DNA of 64,000 nucleotides, from contig NZ_CP117866.1 of the NCBI RefSeq assembly GCF_028736035.1, forward strand, positions 6,634,001 to 6,698,000. The letters run 5' to 3'. The DNA is from Streptomyces sp. T12 (GTDB taxonomy: Bacteria > Actinomycetota > Actinomycetes > Streptomycetales > Streptomycetaceae). The translations under genes were made by a program, and so were the position numbers. A model generated the notes under the pieces. The model did no database searches and was not told where the DNA came from. It saw only the letters and a program-made list of their open reading frames with translations. Positions 1-8,798 of this stretch are shown here, one piece after another (the first letter of the stretch is position 1; each line of letters begins with the position of its first letter).

Positions 1-459
1 ACGATGGTCTTCATCACCCATGATCTGAGCGAGGCGCTCAAGCTGGGCGACCGCATCGCCCTCATGCGCGACGGCCGCGTGGTCCAGCTCGGCACCCCCG
101 AGGAGATCGTCGGCTCGCCGGCCGACGACTACGTCCGCGAGTTCGTCCGCGACGTCCCGCGCGAGCAGGTCATGACGGTGCGTACGGCCATGCGGGCCGC
201 GTCGGCGGACGAGGCGGGCAGCGGCCCGGCTCTGGCGCCGGACGCGACGGTGTCGGAGGCCATCGAGGCCGTGGCGCGTACCGGTGCCCCGGCGCGGGTC
301 ATGGAGGGGGCACGTTGTCTGGGAGTGGTCGACCACGAACGGCTTCTCGGCGTCGTGGCGGGGACGGAGCGGAGTTCCCTGGCGGGGACGGCGCCGGGTG
401 GCGTCGCGGGGGCAGGCAAGAGTGTCGCGGGGGCGGGGAAGAGTAAGGAGGTGGCTTGA
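1..459 (+). CDS. Glycine betaine/proline ABC transporter ATP-binding protein, 3' part
   Basis: The frame is open at the left edge, so only the last 152 residues are present. They contain the H-loop (ITHD, residues 5-8 of the visible part) and the usual switch region after it (RIALMRDGRVVQLGTPEEI), which places it at the end of an ABC ATPase; Walker A, signature and Walker B lie outside. The C-terminal half resembles the degenerate CBS-like tail of ProV/OpuAA ATPases and ends in a short GAGKS repeat. The stop codon overlaps the start of the permease (TGATG), and permease and binding protein follow, so substrate assignment (compatible solute uptake) comes from context. Confidence 0.88.
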   Translation, partial: TMVFITHDLSEALKLGDRIALMRDGRVVQLGTPEEIVGSPADDYVREFVRDVPREQVMTVRTAMRAASADEAGSGPALAPDATVSEAIEAVARTGAPARVMEGARCLGVVDHERLLGVVAGTERSSLAGTAPGGVAGAGKSVAGAGKSKEVA

Positions 460-2408
460 TGGCCACCGTCACCACTGCCGCCCCTCGCATCGCCGTTCCG
501 GGCGTCCTCAAGCACCCTGTCCTGCGCAAGCTCATGCTGCTCGCGCTCGCCGCCGCGATCCTCGTGCCGCTGGCCAACGCCCGCTGGGCGAGCGGCAGCT
601 GGCCCGCCGCGCTGACCGTCGACTTCACCGAGCCGCTCACCAAGGCCAGCGTCTGGATCATCGACAACCGGGACAGCCACCCGCTGTTCCTCTACTTCTT
701 CGGGCACATCAGCAACGCGGTCGTGATCGCCGTACGCGCCGTGTACCTGGTGCTGCTCGCGGCCGGCTGGGCCGGTGTCACCGCCGCCGGGGCCCTCGTC
801 GCCTGGCGTGTGGCCGGCTGGAGACTCGCCGCGGGCACCGGGATCGCCTTTCTGGCCTGCGGGTTCCTCGGCATGTGGATCCCGACCATGCAGACCCTCG
901 CGCTCATGGTCGTGGCGGTCCTCGCCTCGGTCGCCGTGGGCGCGGTGCTCGGTCTCGCCGCCGGTCTCTCCGACCGTATGGACAGGATCCTGCGCCCCGT
1001 CCTGGACACCATGCAGGTGCTCCCCGCGTACGCCTACCTGCTCCCCGTCGTCCTGGTCTTCGGCATGGGCGTCCCCGCGGCCGTCCTGGCCACCGTCGTC
1101 TACGCCGCCCCGCCGATGGCCCGCCTCACCGCCCTCGGCCTGCGCGGCGCCGACAAGGAGGTGCTGGAGGCGGTCGAGTCGCTCGGCACCACCGCACGGC
1201 AGCGCCTGCTGACCGCCCGCATCCCGCTGGCCCGCAAGGAGCTCCTGCTCGGCCTCAACCAGACGATCATGATGGCGCTGTCCATGGCGGTCATCGCGTC
1301 GGTCATCGGCGCGGGCGGCCTCGGTGACCGCGTCTACCAGGCGCTGGGGTCCGTGGACGTGGGCGCGGCGCTCGCGGCCGGTATCCCGATCGTGCTGCTC
1401 GCCGTCGTACTGGACCGGGTGACCGCAGCGGCGGGGGAGGCGCTCAGTGACGAGCCGCAGCCAGGAGGCCGGGCGCGCTGGCTGTACGCCCTGGTCGCCG
1501 CCGTGGCCGTGGCGGTCGCCGGGCGTCTGGCGGGACGCCTCGACTGGCCCGACGCCTGGGCCCTGAACATCGCCGAGCCGGTCAACCGCGCCGTCGACTG
1601 GATGACCGACCACCTCTACTCCGGCGTCCCCGTCATCGGCGGCACCGCCGACTGGGCCGCCCACTTCACCACCTGGGTCCTCGACCCCGTGCGCGACACC
1701 CTGCAGTGGCTGCCCTGGTGGTCGGTCCTGCTGATCGTCGCCGCCCTCGCCTGGCTGATCGGCACCTGGCGCACCGCGCTGACCGCCGTGCTCGCCATGG
1801 CCGCGATCGGCGTACTGGGCGTGTGGACGCCGTCGCTCGACACCCTCTCCCAGGTCCTGGCGGCCGTCGCCGTCACCCTGGTCCTGGGCTTCGCGACCGG
1901 CATCGCGGCGGCGCGCAGCGACCGGGTCGAGCGGATGCTCCGGCCCGTCCTGGACGTCTTCCAGACGATGCCGCAGTTCGTGTACCTGATCCCGGTGGTG
2001 GCGCTGTTCGGCGTGGGCCGGGCCCCGGCCGTCGCGGCAGCGGTCGTCTACGCCCTGCCCGCCGTCGTCCGCATCACCACCCAGGGGCTGCGCCAGGTCG
2101 ACCCGGCCGCCCTGGAGTCGGCCCGCTCGCTCGGCGCGACGCCCGCCCAGCAGCTGCGCCAGGTCCAACTCCCGCTCGCCCGCCCGGCGTTGCTGCTCGC
2201 CGTCAACCAGGGCGTGGTCCTGGTCCTCGCCGTCGTCATCATCGGCGGCCTGGTCGGCGGTGGCGCGCTCGGCTACGAGGTCGTCGCCGGCCTCGCCCAG
2301 GGCGACCTCGCGACCGGTCTGGTGGCCGGCGCGGCGATCGTCTGCCTGGGCCTGATGCTCGACCGGGTGACCCAGCCGACGGAACGCCGCGCGAAGAAGG
2401 GAGCGTGA
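459..2408 (+). CDS. Glycine betaine/proline ABC transporter permease, two fused permease domains
   Basis: The 649-residue membrane protein carries two homologous permease units in one chain. Each has an EAA-type coupling loop: GADKEVLEAVESLG near residue 230 and VDPAALESARSLGA near residue 546, each followed by the conserved GLG/GALG stretch. ProW/OpuAB permeases usually have one such unit and work as dimers, so this is a tandem fusion, which is common in actinobacteria. I chose ATG 459 because AAGGAG lies 8 bp upstream and it overlaps the ATPase stop; an in-frame TTG three bases earlier is less well placed. Likely co-transcribed with its neighbours for osmoprotectant uptake. Confidence 0.9.
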   Translation: MATVTTAAPRIAVPGVLKHPVLRKLMLLALAAAILVPLANARWASGSWPAALTVDFTEPLTKASVWIIDNRDSHPLFLYFFGHISNAVVIAVRAVYLVLLAAGWAGVTAAGALVAWRVAGWRLAAGTGIAFLACGFLGMWIPTMQTLALMVVAVLASVAVGAVLGLAAGLSDRMDRILRPVLDTMQVLPAYAYLLPVVLVFGMGVPAAVLATVVYAAPPMARLTALGLRGADKEVLEAVESLGTTARQRLLTARIPLARKELLLGLNQTIMMALSMAVIASVIGAGGLGDRVYQALGSVDVGAALAAGIPIVLLAVVLDRVTAAAGEALSDEPQPGGRARWLYALVAAVAVAVAGRLAGRLDWPDAWALNIAEPVNRAVDWMTDHLYSGVPVIGGTADWAAHFTTWVLDPVRDTLQWLPWWSVLLIVAALAWLIGTWRTALTAVLAMAAIGVLGVWTPSLDTLSQVLAAVAVTLVLGFATGIAAARSDRVERMLRPVLDVFQTMPQFVYLIPVVALFGVGRAPAVAAAVVYALPAVVRITTQGLRQVDPAALESARSLGATPAQQLRQVQLPLARPALLLAVNQGVVLVLAVVIIGGLVGGGALGYEVVAGLAQGDLATGLVAGAAIVCLGLMLDRVTQPTERRAKKGA

Positions 2409-2409
2409 C

Positions 2410-3402
2410 ATGCGACTTCGGACGACTACCCGTACGACGGCCCGTAGGGCCACCCGTACGACTGCCGTAGTGGCCGGCGTGTCCTCGCTGGCGCTGCTGA
2501 CCGGCTGTGGCGCCGCCGACATGACCAAGCAGGCCTCGCCGTTCGCGGGCGCGCAGGGCGCCAAGACCGTGACCCTGTCCGTCCAGTCCTGGGTCGGCGC
2601 GCAGGCCAACGTGGCCGTCGCCCAGTACCTGCTGGAGCACAAGCTCGGCTACCGGGTCGACACCGTCCAGATCGACGAGGTCCCCGCCTGGGACGCGCTC
2701 AGCCAGGGCCGCGTCGACGCGCTCATGGAGGACTGGGGCCACCCGGAGGAGGAGCAGCGGTACGTCAAGGACAAGAAGACGATCGTGCCCGGCGGCGACC
2801 TCGGGGTCACCGGGCACATCGGCTGGTACGTCCCGACGTACTTCGTCAAGCAGCACCCGGACGTCACCGACTGGAAGAACCTCGACAAGTACGCCGACCA
2901 GATGCGTACCGCCGAGAGCGGTGGCAAGGGCCAGCTGATGGACGGCTCGCCCTCCTACGTCACCAACGACAAGGCGCTGGTGAACAACCTGGACCTGGAT
3001 TACCAGGTGGTGTTCGCCGGTTCGGAGGCCGCGCAGATCACGCAGATCAAACAGTTCGCCAAGGAGAAGAAGCCCTTCCTGACGTACTGGTACGAGCCGC
3101 AGTGGCTGTTCAAGAAGGTCCCGATGACAGAGGTGAAGCTGCCGGAGTACAAGGAGGGCTGCGACGCCGACCCGGAGAAGGTCGCCTGCGCCTATCCGCA
3201 CACCCCGCTGCAGAAGTACCTCAACGCGGACTTCGCCAAGACCGGCGGCGAGGCGGCGGCCCTGCTGAAGAAGTTCAAGTGGACGACCGAGGACCAGAAC
3301 GAGGTCTCCCTGATGATCGCCGAGCAGAAGCTGTCGCCGGAGGAGGCGGCCGCGAAGTGGGCGGACAGCCACGAGTCCACGTGGAAGGCGTGGCTGTCCT
3401 GA
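2410..3402 (+). CDS. Glycine betaine-binding lipoprotein of ABC transporter
   Basis: A 330-residue exported substrate-binding protein. The N-terminus is Arg/Thr-rich, then hydrophobic, and ends in a lipobox LLTGC with the lipidated cysteine at residue 33. The mature part resembles OpuAC/ProX family proteins: it has the early QSWVGAQANV segment, the DALMEDWGHP stretch, and Trp-rich ligand-pocket segments such as YWYEPQW. The ATG begins 1 bp after the permease stop codon, giving the order ATPase-permease-binding protein. Betaine versus choline or proline specificity cannot be fixed by eye. Confidence 0.9.
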   Translation: MRLRTTTRTTARRATRTTAVVAGVSSLALLTGCGAADMTKQASPFAGAQGAKTVTLSVQSWVGAQANVAVAQYLLEHKLGYRVDTVQIDEVPAWDALSQGRVDALMEDWGHPEEEQRYVKDKKTIVPGGDLGVTGHIGWYVPTYFVKQHPDVTDWKNLDKYADQMRTAESGGKGQLMDGSPSYVTNDKALVNNLDLDYQVVFAGSEAAQITQIKQFAKEKKPFLTYWYEPQWLFKKVPMTEVKLPEYKEGCDADPEKVACAYPHTPLQKYLNADFAKTGGEAAALLKKFKWTTEDQNEVSLMIAEQKLSPEEAAAKWADSHESTWKAWLS

Positions 3403-3406
3403 CCCG

Positions 3407-4168
3407 CTAGCCGAGGTGTGCGGCGATGCCGCGCAGCGCCTCCGCGGAGCTGCGCTGAAGCCCTGGCCCGAACGTGATCCGGGTGGCCCCGAGTTCGCCG
3501 AGTTCGGCGGACGAGGGGCCCCCGGTCACGGTGCCGTGCACATTGACCGGGCCCTGGATCCCGGACCGCAGCAGCGGCAGTACGGCGGTGGGGGCGCCGA
3601 TCGGATACACGCAGTCGGCGCCCGCGGCGACGTACAAAGCGGCCCGCTCGATGGCCTGTTCGGTGGCTTGTTCGGCGGCCTGCTTGGGGCCGCCGGAGCC
3701 CCCGTGTGCCCGGATGAAGGTGTCGATCCGGGCGTTGACGAAGAGCCGGTCGGCGGCGGCGTGCCGCACCTCGGCGAGCCAGTCGGCGTGCGCGCGGGGG
3801 TCCTTGAGCGCCCCGTCCTCCGAGTCCTCCAGGTTGCACCCCACGGCGCCCGTCTCCAGCAACCGCTCCACCAGCTCCTTCGGCGTGATCCCGTACCCGC
3901 CCTCGACGTCCGCCGACACCGGCACGTCGACCGCCCGGACGATCCGCGCGATCGCCGCGAACATCTCGTCGGCCGGGGTCTGCCCGTCCTCGTACCCGAG
4001 GGAGGCGGCCACACCCGCACTCGGCGTGGCGAGCGCCGGGAACCCGGCCTCGACGAAGACGCGGGCGCTCGCGGCGTCCCAGGGGCCGGGCAGGACGAGC
4101 GGGTCGCCAAGGGCTCTGCGCCGGTGCAGCGCGCGGAAGGCTTCGACCTTGGTCACGGTGTGAGTCAC
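3407..4168 (-). CDS. Isocitrate lyase/PEP mutase family protein
   Basis: A 253-residue soluble TIM-barrel protein of the PEP mutase/isocitrate lyase superfamily, recognised by LPGPWDAASARVFVEAGFPALATPSAG near the N-terminus and the metal-binding segment VSADVEGGYG. Members split C-C or rearrange P-C bonds of 2-oxo acids; the true substrate here is unknown. Start: GTG at 4168 overlaps the upstream gene stop by 4 bp (GTGA), whereas the longer open frame would run deep into that gene. It is probably translated after the carboxymuconolactone-decarboxylase-family gene, under the divergent MocR-type regulator. Confidence 0.82.
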   Translation of the reverse strand: MTHTVTKVEAFRALHRRRALGDPLVLPGPWDAASARVFVEAGFPALATPSAGVAASLGYEDGQTPADEMFAAIARIVRAVDVPVSADVEGGYGITPKELVERLLETGAVGCNLEDSEDGALKDPRAHADWLAEVRHAAADRLFVNARIDTFIRAHGGSGGPKQAAEQATEQAIERAALYVAAGADCVYPIGAPTAVLPLLRSGIQGPVNVHGTVTGGPSSAELGELGATRITFGPGLQRSSAEALRGIAAHLG

Positions 4169-4683
4169 TGGTGCTGCCCCGGCTGGTAGTGCCCCGGGGT
4201 CATACGGCAGGTCACCCCGAACCGGTTCCACGCGTTGATCACCGTGATCGCGGCGATGAGCTGGGCCAGCTCGGCCTCCTCGAAGTACGCGGCAGCACGG
4301 TCGTACACCTCGTCTGGCACGAACCCGTCCGTCAGTACGGTCACGGCCTCCGTCAGCTCGATCGCCGCGAGCTCCTTCGGGGTGTAGAAGTGCGCGGACT
4401 CCTCCCAGGCACCGAGCTGCACGATCCGCTCGACGCTCTCGCCCGCCGCGAGCGCGTCCTTGGTGTGCATGTCCAGGCAGAACGCGCAGTGGTTGATCTG
4501 CGACGCACGGATCTTGACCAGCTCGTACAGCCTGTGGTCGAGGCCCTTCTTGGCGGCCGCGTCGAGCCGGATCATCGCCTTGTACACGTCGGGGGCGAGC
4601 TGGGCCCAGGGCAGCCGGGCCGGTCGTTCGGGGGCGTATGCCTCGTCGGTCGTCGTGTCGCTCTTCGTGTCGCTCATCGTCAT
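4165..4683 (-). CDS. Carboxymuconolactone decarboxylase family protein (AhpD-like)
   Basis: A 172-residue alpha-helical protein of the CMD/AhpD fold. The diagnostic segment ELVKIRASQINHCAFCLDMHTKDA carries the CxxC pair and following His used for proton relay or peroxidase chemistry; the C-terminal TVINAWNRFGV is also typical. Substrate is unknown; many such proteins are alkylhydroperoxidase-like. Two closely spaced starts (4683 and 4677) are possible; neither has a strong ribosome binding site. It lies 47 bp from, and divergent to, the MocR-family regulator at 4731, which suggests regulation by that protein. Confidence 0.83.
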   Translation of the reverse strand: MTMSDTKSDTTTDEAYAPERPARLPWAQLAPDVYKAMIRLDAAAKKGLDHRLYELVKIRASQINHCAFCLDMHTKDALAAGESVERIVQLGAWEESAHFYTPKELAAIELTEAVTVLTDGFVPDEVYDRAAAYFEEAELAQLIAAITVINAWNRFGVTCRMTPGHYQPGQHQ

Positions 4684-4730
4684 GATCTCGACCCTAGGAG
4701 CGAAGCAGCCCAGGAGTATGGTCCACTTCC

Positions 4731-6137
4731 ATGGCAAAACCTTGGGCCACTCTGGGCATCGACCTCCACCTGGAACCGACGGGCCCGGGCCTGCGCCGGG
4801 GCCTGACCGACGCCCTGCGCGAAGCGGTGCGCACCGGACGCCTCGCTCCGGGCACCCGGCTGCCCTCCTCCCGCTCCCTCGCCGCCGACCTCGGCATCGC
4901 GCGCAACACGGTCGCCGAGTCCTACGCCGAACTGGTCGCCGAGGGCTGGCTCACCGCCCGCCAGGGCTCCGCCACCCGGGTGGCAGACCGCCCGGTGACC
5001 CCGCCGACGGGCACCCCCGCCCCACCCCGCGCAGTCACCCCGCCGCGCCCGGAACGCCCCCGCCCCGCCTACGACCTGGTCCCCGGCACCCCCGACCTCT
5101 CCGCCTTCCCCCGCACGGAGTGGCTCAAGGCGGCCCGCCGCGCCTTCCTCGCCGCCCCGCACCAGGCGCTCGGCTACGGCGACCCGCGCGGCCGCGCCGA
5201 ACTGCGCACCGCCCTCGCCGGCTACCTCTCCCGCGCGCGGGGCGTGCGCGCCGACCCCGAACGCATCGTGGTGTGCGCGGGTTTCGTGCACGGACTGCAG
5301 CTGCTCGGCAGGGTGTTGCGGGCGCGCGGGGTGGCGAGGGTCGCGGTCGAGTCGTACGGCTTGGCACCGCACTGGAAGCAGCTCACGGCGGCCGGTCTGG
5401 ACACAGTTCCGCTCCCCTTCGACGAACTCGGCACGAATCCGGCGGAGTTGGCGCGCGAGGGTGCAGTGCTGCTCACCCCCGCCCACCAGTTCCCCATGGG
5501 CGTACCCCTGCACCGCGACCGCCGGGCGACGGTGGTGGACTGGGCCCGCCGCACCGGCGGGCTGGTCCTGGAGGACGACTACGACGGCGAGTTCCGCTAC
5601 GACCGCCAGCCGGTCGGCGCGCTGCAAGGCCTGGACCCCGACCACGTCGTCTACCTGGGCACGGCCAGCAAGTCCCTCGCCCCCGGGCTGCGCCTGGCCT
5701 GGATGGTGCTGCCGCCGACGCTGGTGGAGGAGGTGACGGCGGCGAAGGGCGGCGTGGACAGCTGCGGGGTCCTGGACCAGCTGACCCTGGCGGAGTTCCT
5801 GACGTCCGGCGCCTACGACCGCCATGTCCGCGCCGCCCGCCTGCGCTACCGCCGCCGAAGGGACGCCCTGGTCCGGGCCCTGGCCACGCACGCCCCCCAC
5901 CTCAAGGTCACCGGCATCGCCGCCGGCCTCCACGTCGTCCTGCGCCTCCCACCCGGCACGGAACAGTCGGTGGTCCAGGCGGCGACCTGGCAGGGCCTGG
6001 CCCTCCACGGCCTGACCTTCCACCGCCACGAGGCCGCCACGGCGCAGCCACTGGACGCCCTGGTCGTGGGCTACGGCACACCGCCGGACCATGCGTGGAC
6101 GGGGGCGTTGGAGGCGTTGTGCAGGGCGCTGCCATGA
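4731..6137 (+). CDS. MocR/PdxR-type transcriptional regulator (GntR helix-turn-helix fused to aminotransferase fold)
   Basis: The 468-residue protein has an N-terminal GntR winged helix (residues about 20-80, with LPSSRSLAADLGIARNTVAESYAELVAEGWL) and a C-terminal class I aminotransferase-like domain. The PLP Schiff-base lysine is visible as K314 in TASKSLAPG, and EDDYDGEFRYD near residue 282 is the usual PLP-ring contact. MocR proteins sense PLP or an amino compound and often control a divergently transcribed neighbour, here the CMD/lyase pair. The intergenic region is short, so promoters must face each other. Codon use is like its neighbours. Confidence 0.92.
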   Translation: MAKPWATLGIDLHLEPTGPGLRRGLTDALREAVRTGRLAPGTRLPSSRSLAADLGIARNTVAESYAELVAEGWLTARQGSATRVADRPVTPPTGTPAPPRAVTPPRPERPRPAYDLVPGTPDLSAFPRTEWLKAARRAFLAAPHQALGYGDPRGRAELRTALAGYLSRARGVRADPERIVVCAGFVHGLQLLGRVLRARGVARVAVESYGLAPHWKQLTAAGLDTVPLPFDELGTNPAELAREGAVLLTPAHQFPMGVPLHRDRRATVVDWARRTGGLVLEDDYDGEFRYDRQPVGALQGLDPDHVVYLGTASKSLAPGLRLAWMVLPPTLVEEVTAAKGGVDSCGVLDQLTLAEFLTSGAYDRHVRAARLRYRRRRDALVRALATHAPHLKVTGIAAGLHVVLRLPPGTEQSVVQAATWQGLALHGLTFHRHEAATAQPLDALVVGYGTPPDHAWTGALEALCRALP

Positions 6138-6246
6138 CGTTCCGACAGTGGCCTTCGTACTGGCCGAGGTTGTGACGTTCCGACAGAGGTAGAGGTTTGG
6201 TGCGGGGTGACTTCTTCCGGAGGGACTCGGTGGGCGCAGACCTGCC

Positions 6247-7110
6247 CTACGGTGACTTGACCGGTCGTGCCGTGGGCGTCTGCGCCGGAGCCTCCCCGAA
6301 CCGCGCCAGCGCCAACGCCCCCGCCACAGCCACCACGAACCCCGACACAGCCAGCCAAGCCAACCCCTCCCGCGTGCGATCCCCCAGCCACACCACCCCC
6401 ACCACCGCCGGCCCGATCGTCTCCCCGATGACCATCGCCGCCGTCGCCACCGTCACCGACCCCCGCTGCAACGCCGACGTCAGCGCCAGAAACGCCGCCC
6501 CACCCCCCAGCAGCAGCGCATACGTCGCCGGATTCAGCACCAGCTCCGCCACCGCGGCCGAGTCGATCAGCCGCACCGCCACCTCCACCACCCCGAACCC
6601 GAACCCGGCCGCCAGCCCGAGCACCAACCCCCGCCCCCGCTCCGGCAGCAGCCCACCCGCCAGCCCCACCACCAGCACCCCCACGGCCACCCCGAGCATC
6701 GCGAACCTCAGCGCGTCCGACCCGGCCCGATCCCCCTCCGTCCCGGACGCCAGCCCCAGCATCGCCAGCCCGGCACACACCACCCCCACCGCGGCCCACT
6801 CACTCCGGCGCAACCGCACCCGCAGCAACCGCGCCGCGACGACCGCGGTCACCGCGAGACTGGACGCCAGCGCCGCCGAGACGGCGTAGATGGGAAGCGA
6901 CCGCAGGGCGACGACCTGCAGGACGAACCCCAGTCCGTCCAAGGCGAGCCCGACCAGGTACCGCCACTGCCGAAGCGCCCGCAGCAGGACCCCCGCCTCG
7001 CCGCCCCGGCCCTCCTGCGCACTCGCCGCCCGCGCGGCCACCGCCTGCAACACGGTGGCCGTACCGAAACAGACCGCCGCACCCAGCGCACACACCATCC
7101 CAAACAGCAC
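6247..7110 (-). CDS. EamA-type DMT family membrane transporter
   Basis: A 287-residue integral membrane protein with about ten hydrophobic segments in two repeats, beginning LFGMVCALGAAVCFGTATVLQAVAARAA, typical of the drug/metabolite transporter superfamily. The substrate is unknown; family members export amino acids, nucleosides or small metabolites. GTG at 7110 was kept as start because the first membrane helix begins right after it, though an ATG four codons later is possible. The 110 bp before the upstream regulator gene end contain a 14-bp direct repeat (TGACGTTCCGACAG) at about 6136 and 6172 with no evident role. Confidence 0.82.
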   Translation of the reverse strand: MLFGMVCALGAAVCFGTATVLQAVAARAASAQEGRGGEAGVLLRALRQWRYLVGLALDGLGFVLQVVALRSLPIYAVSAALASSLAVTAVVAARLLRVRLRRSEWAAVGVVCAGLAMLGLASGTEGDRAGSDALRFAMLGVAVGVLVVGLAGGLLPERGRGLVLGLAAGFGFGVVEVAVRLIDSAAVAELVLNPATYALLLGGGAAFLALTSALQRGSVTVATAAMVIGETIGPAVVGVVWLGDRTREGLAWLAVSGFVVAVAGALALARFGEAPAQTPTARPVKSP

Positions 7111-7238
7111 AAAGTGACTGTAGGCGAGCAGAGGAACGACAGCCCCCCCCGATCACCGGACTCTTGACGATCTCTAGGCTTACGCCTGACGTACGACGAA
7201 CAACCGGATCACCAGGGTCACCATCGGGGGAGACACAC

Positions 7239-7598
7239 ATGGCGGAAACGCGACGTCGGCTGCGCTCGAGCACGGTCGTCCTCGGCGGCATGGGAGTCAT
7301 AGCCGCGGCTCTGACCTCGTGCAGCTCCGACCCCGACCGCCGCTGTGTCGACCGCGACAGCTACACCTACGAGGGCTACAAGGTCATCGCGGACAAGAAC
7401 TGCACCTCCGGCGGCAGCTCCAGCTCCAGCTCCTCGTACGGCAAGAGCGGCAGGAAGAAGACCGGCAGCACCGACGCCGCCTGGTACTACGACGCCGACA
7501 CCGACGACGGCCGCGCCGACTTCGGCACCTTCAGCCGCAGCGAGGCCGTCGACCGAGGCGGCTTCGGCTGCTCGGGCTCGGGCAGCAGCGGCGGCTGA
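7239..7598 (+). CDS. Small Ser/Gly-rich lipoprotein of unknown function
   Basis: A 119-residue exported protein. The N-terminus (ETRRRLRSS followed by a hydrophobic stretch) ends in lipobox ALTSC with Cys28. The mature chain has a few cysteines, a serine-rich linker and a Gly/Ser-rich end with no known domain. I chose ATG 7239, preceded by GGGGGAG, over an earlier in-frame ATG that would destroy the signal peptide. The stop is 15 bp before the ATP-grasp gene, so the two are likely co-transcribed and possibly work together at the envelope. Confidence 0.78.
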   Translation: MAETRRRLRSSTVVLGGMGVIAAALTSCSSDPDRRCVDRDSYTYEGYKVIADKNCTSGGSSSSSSSYGKSGRKKTGSTDAAWYYDADTDDGRADFGTFSRSEAVDRGGFGCSGSGSSGG

Positions 7599-7613
7599 GC
7601 GGACCTCGTACAG

Positions 7614-8798
7614 ATGGAGCGCCGCACGACCGAGCCCCGCCCCGACTGGCAGCAGACCGTCGAGGAGCAGGGGCTCGTCTACCCCCTCACCCGCTATCCC
7701 GACGACTCCCTGCGCCCGTACTGGGACGAGAGTGCCTACTACGTCTTCTCCCTGGAGGAGGTCGAGGCGCTGGAGGAGGTCGTCGAGGAACTCCACCACA
7801 TGTGCCTGACGGCGGCCGAGCACATCGTCGCCTCCCGCCGCTTCACCGACCTCGGCATCACCGACCCGCGCGTCGCGGACGCGGTCGCCGAGGCCTGGCG
7901 CCGGCGCGCCGAACTCCCCTCCGTCTACGGCCGCTTCGACCTCCGCTACGACGGCACCGGCCCGGCGAAGCTCCTGGAGTACAACGCCGACACACCCACG
8001 TCCCTCGTCGAGGCCGCCTCACCCCAGTGGTTCTGGATGGAGGAACGCTTCCCCGGCGCCGACCAGTGGAACTCCCTCCACGAACGCCTCGTCGCCGCCT
8101 GGAAGAAGCAGTCCGCCCTGCTCCCGCCCGGCAGCCCCCTCTACTTCGCGTACTCCTCGGCCGACGAACTCGGCGAGGACCTGATGACGGTCGCCTACCT
8201 CAAGGAGACCGCGGAACAGGCGGGCCTGGACACCGGCTGGATCTCCATGGAGGAGATCGGCTGGGACCGCCTCTCCGGCCGCTTCGTGGACACTCAACTC
8301 CGCTTCATCCGCAGCTGCTTCAAGCTCTATCCCTGGGAGTGGCTCACCACCGACCGCTTCGCCGACCACGTCCTCGACACCCTCGACAACGGCGGCGGCA
8401 CCGGTTCGACGCTGTGGATCGAGCCCGCCTGGAAGATGCTCCTCAGCAACAAGGCCCTCCTGGCCATCCTCTGGGAGCTCTACCCGGACCACCCGAACCT
8501 CCTCCCCGCGTACCTCGACGGGCCACGGGAGCTGGCAAGGACCACGGGCTACGTCGCCAAGCCCCTGCTGGGCCGGGAGGGCGCGGGCGTGACGATCCAC
8601 GAACCCGGCGCCGAGGCAGTCGTCCGCGAAGAGCCCTGCTGCTACCAGCAGTTGGCCCCACTGCCCGCCTTCGACGGCAACCACGTCGTCCTCGGCGCGT
8701 GGGTCGTCGAGGACGAGTCGGCGGGCCTCGGCATCCGCGAGTCGTCCGGCCTGATCACGGACGAGTACGCCCGCTTCCTGCCGCACGTGATCCTGTAA
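7614..8798 (+). CDS. Glutathionylspermidine synthase family protein (ATP-grasp, YgiC/YjfC-like)
   Basis: A 394-residue cytosolic protein matching the C-terminal synthetase half of E. coli Gsp. The hallmark RFDLRYDG..AKLLEYNADTPTSLVEA lies at about residues 105-135, and the late KPLLGREGAGV segment is the ATP-grasp lysine/glycine loop. The amidase half of Gsp is absent, as in YgiC and YjfC, whose substrates are not glutathionylspermidine. Streptomyces makes mycothiol, not glutathione, so the true product is some other amide. Paired with the lipoprotein upstream. Confidence 0.85.
   Translation: MERRTTEPRPDWQQTVEEQGLVYPLTRYPDDSLRPYWDESAYYVFSLEEVEALEEVVEELHHMCLTAAEHIVASRRFTDLGITDPRVADAVAEAWRRRAELPSVYGRFDLRYDGTGPAKLLEYNADTPTSLVEAASPQWFWMEERFPGADQWNSLHERLVAAWKKQSALLPPGSPLYFAYSSADELGEDLMTVAYLKETAEQAGLDTGWISMEEIGWDRLSGRFVDTQLRFIRSCFKLYPWEWLTTDRFADHVLDTLDNGGGTGSTLWIEPAWKMLLSNKALLAILWELYPDHPNLLPAYLDGPRELARTTGYVAKPLLGREGAGVTIHEPGAEAVVREEPCCYQQLAPLPAFDGNHVVLGAWVVEDESAGLGIRESSGLITDEYARFLPHVIL

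Noticed and set aside
129..2642. Very long open frame on the minus strand, 837 codons
   Set aside because: It is antisense to the betaine permease, is Arg/Gly/Asp-rich with no domain, and results from the lack of A/T-rich stop codons in high-GC DNA.
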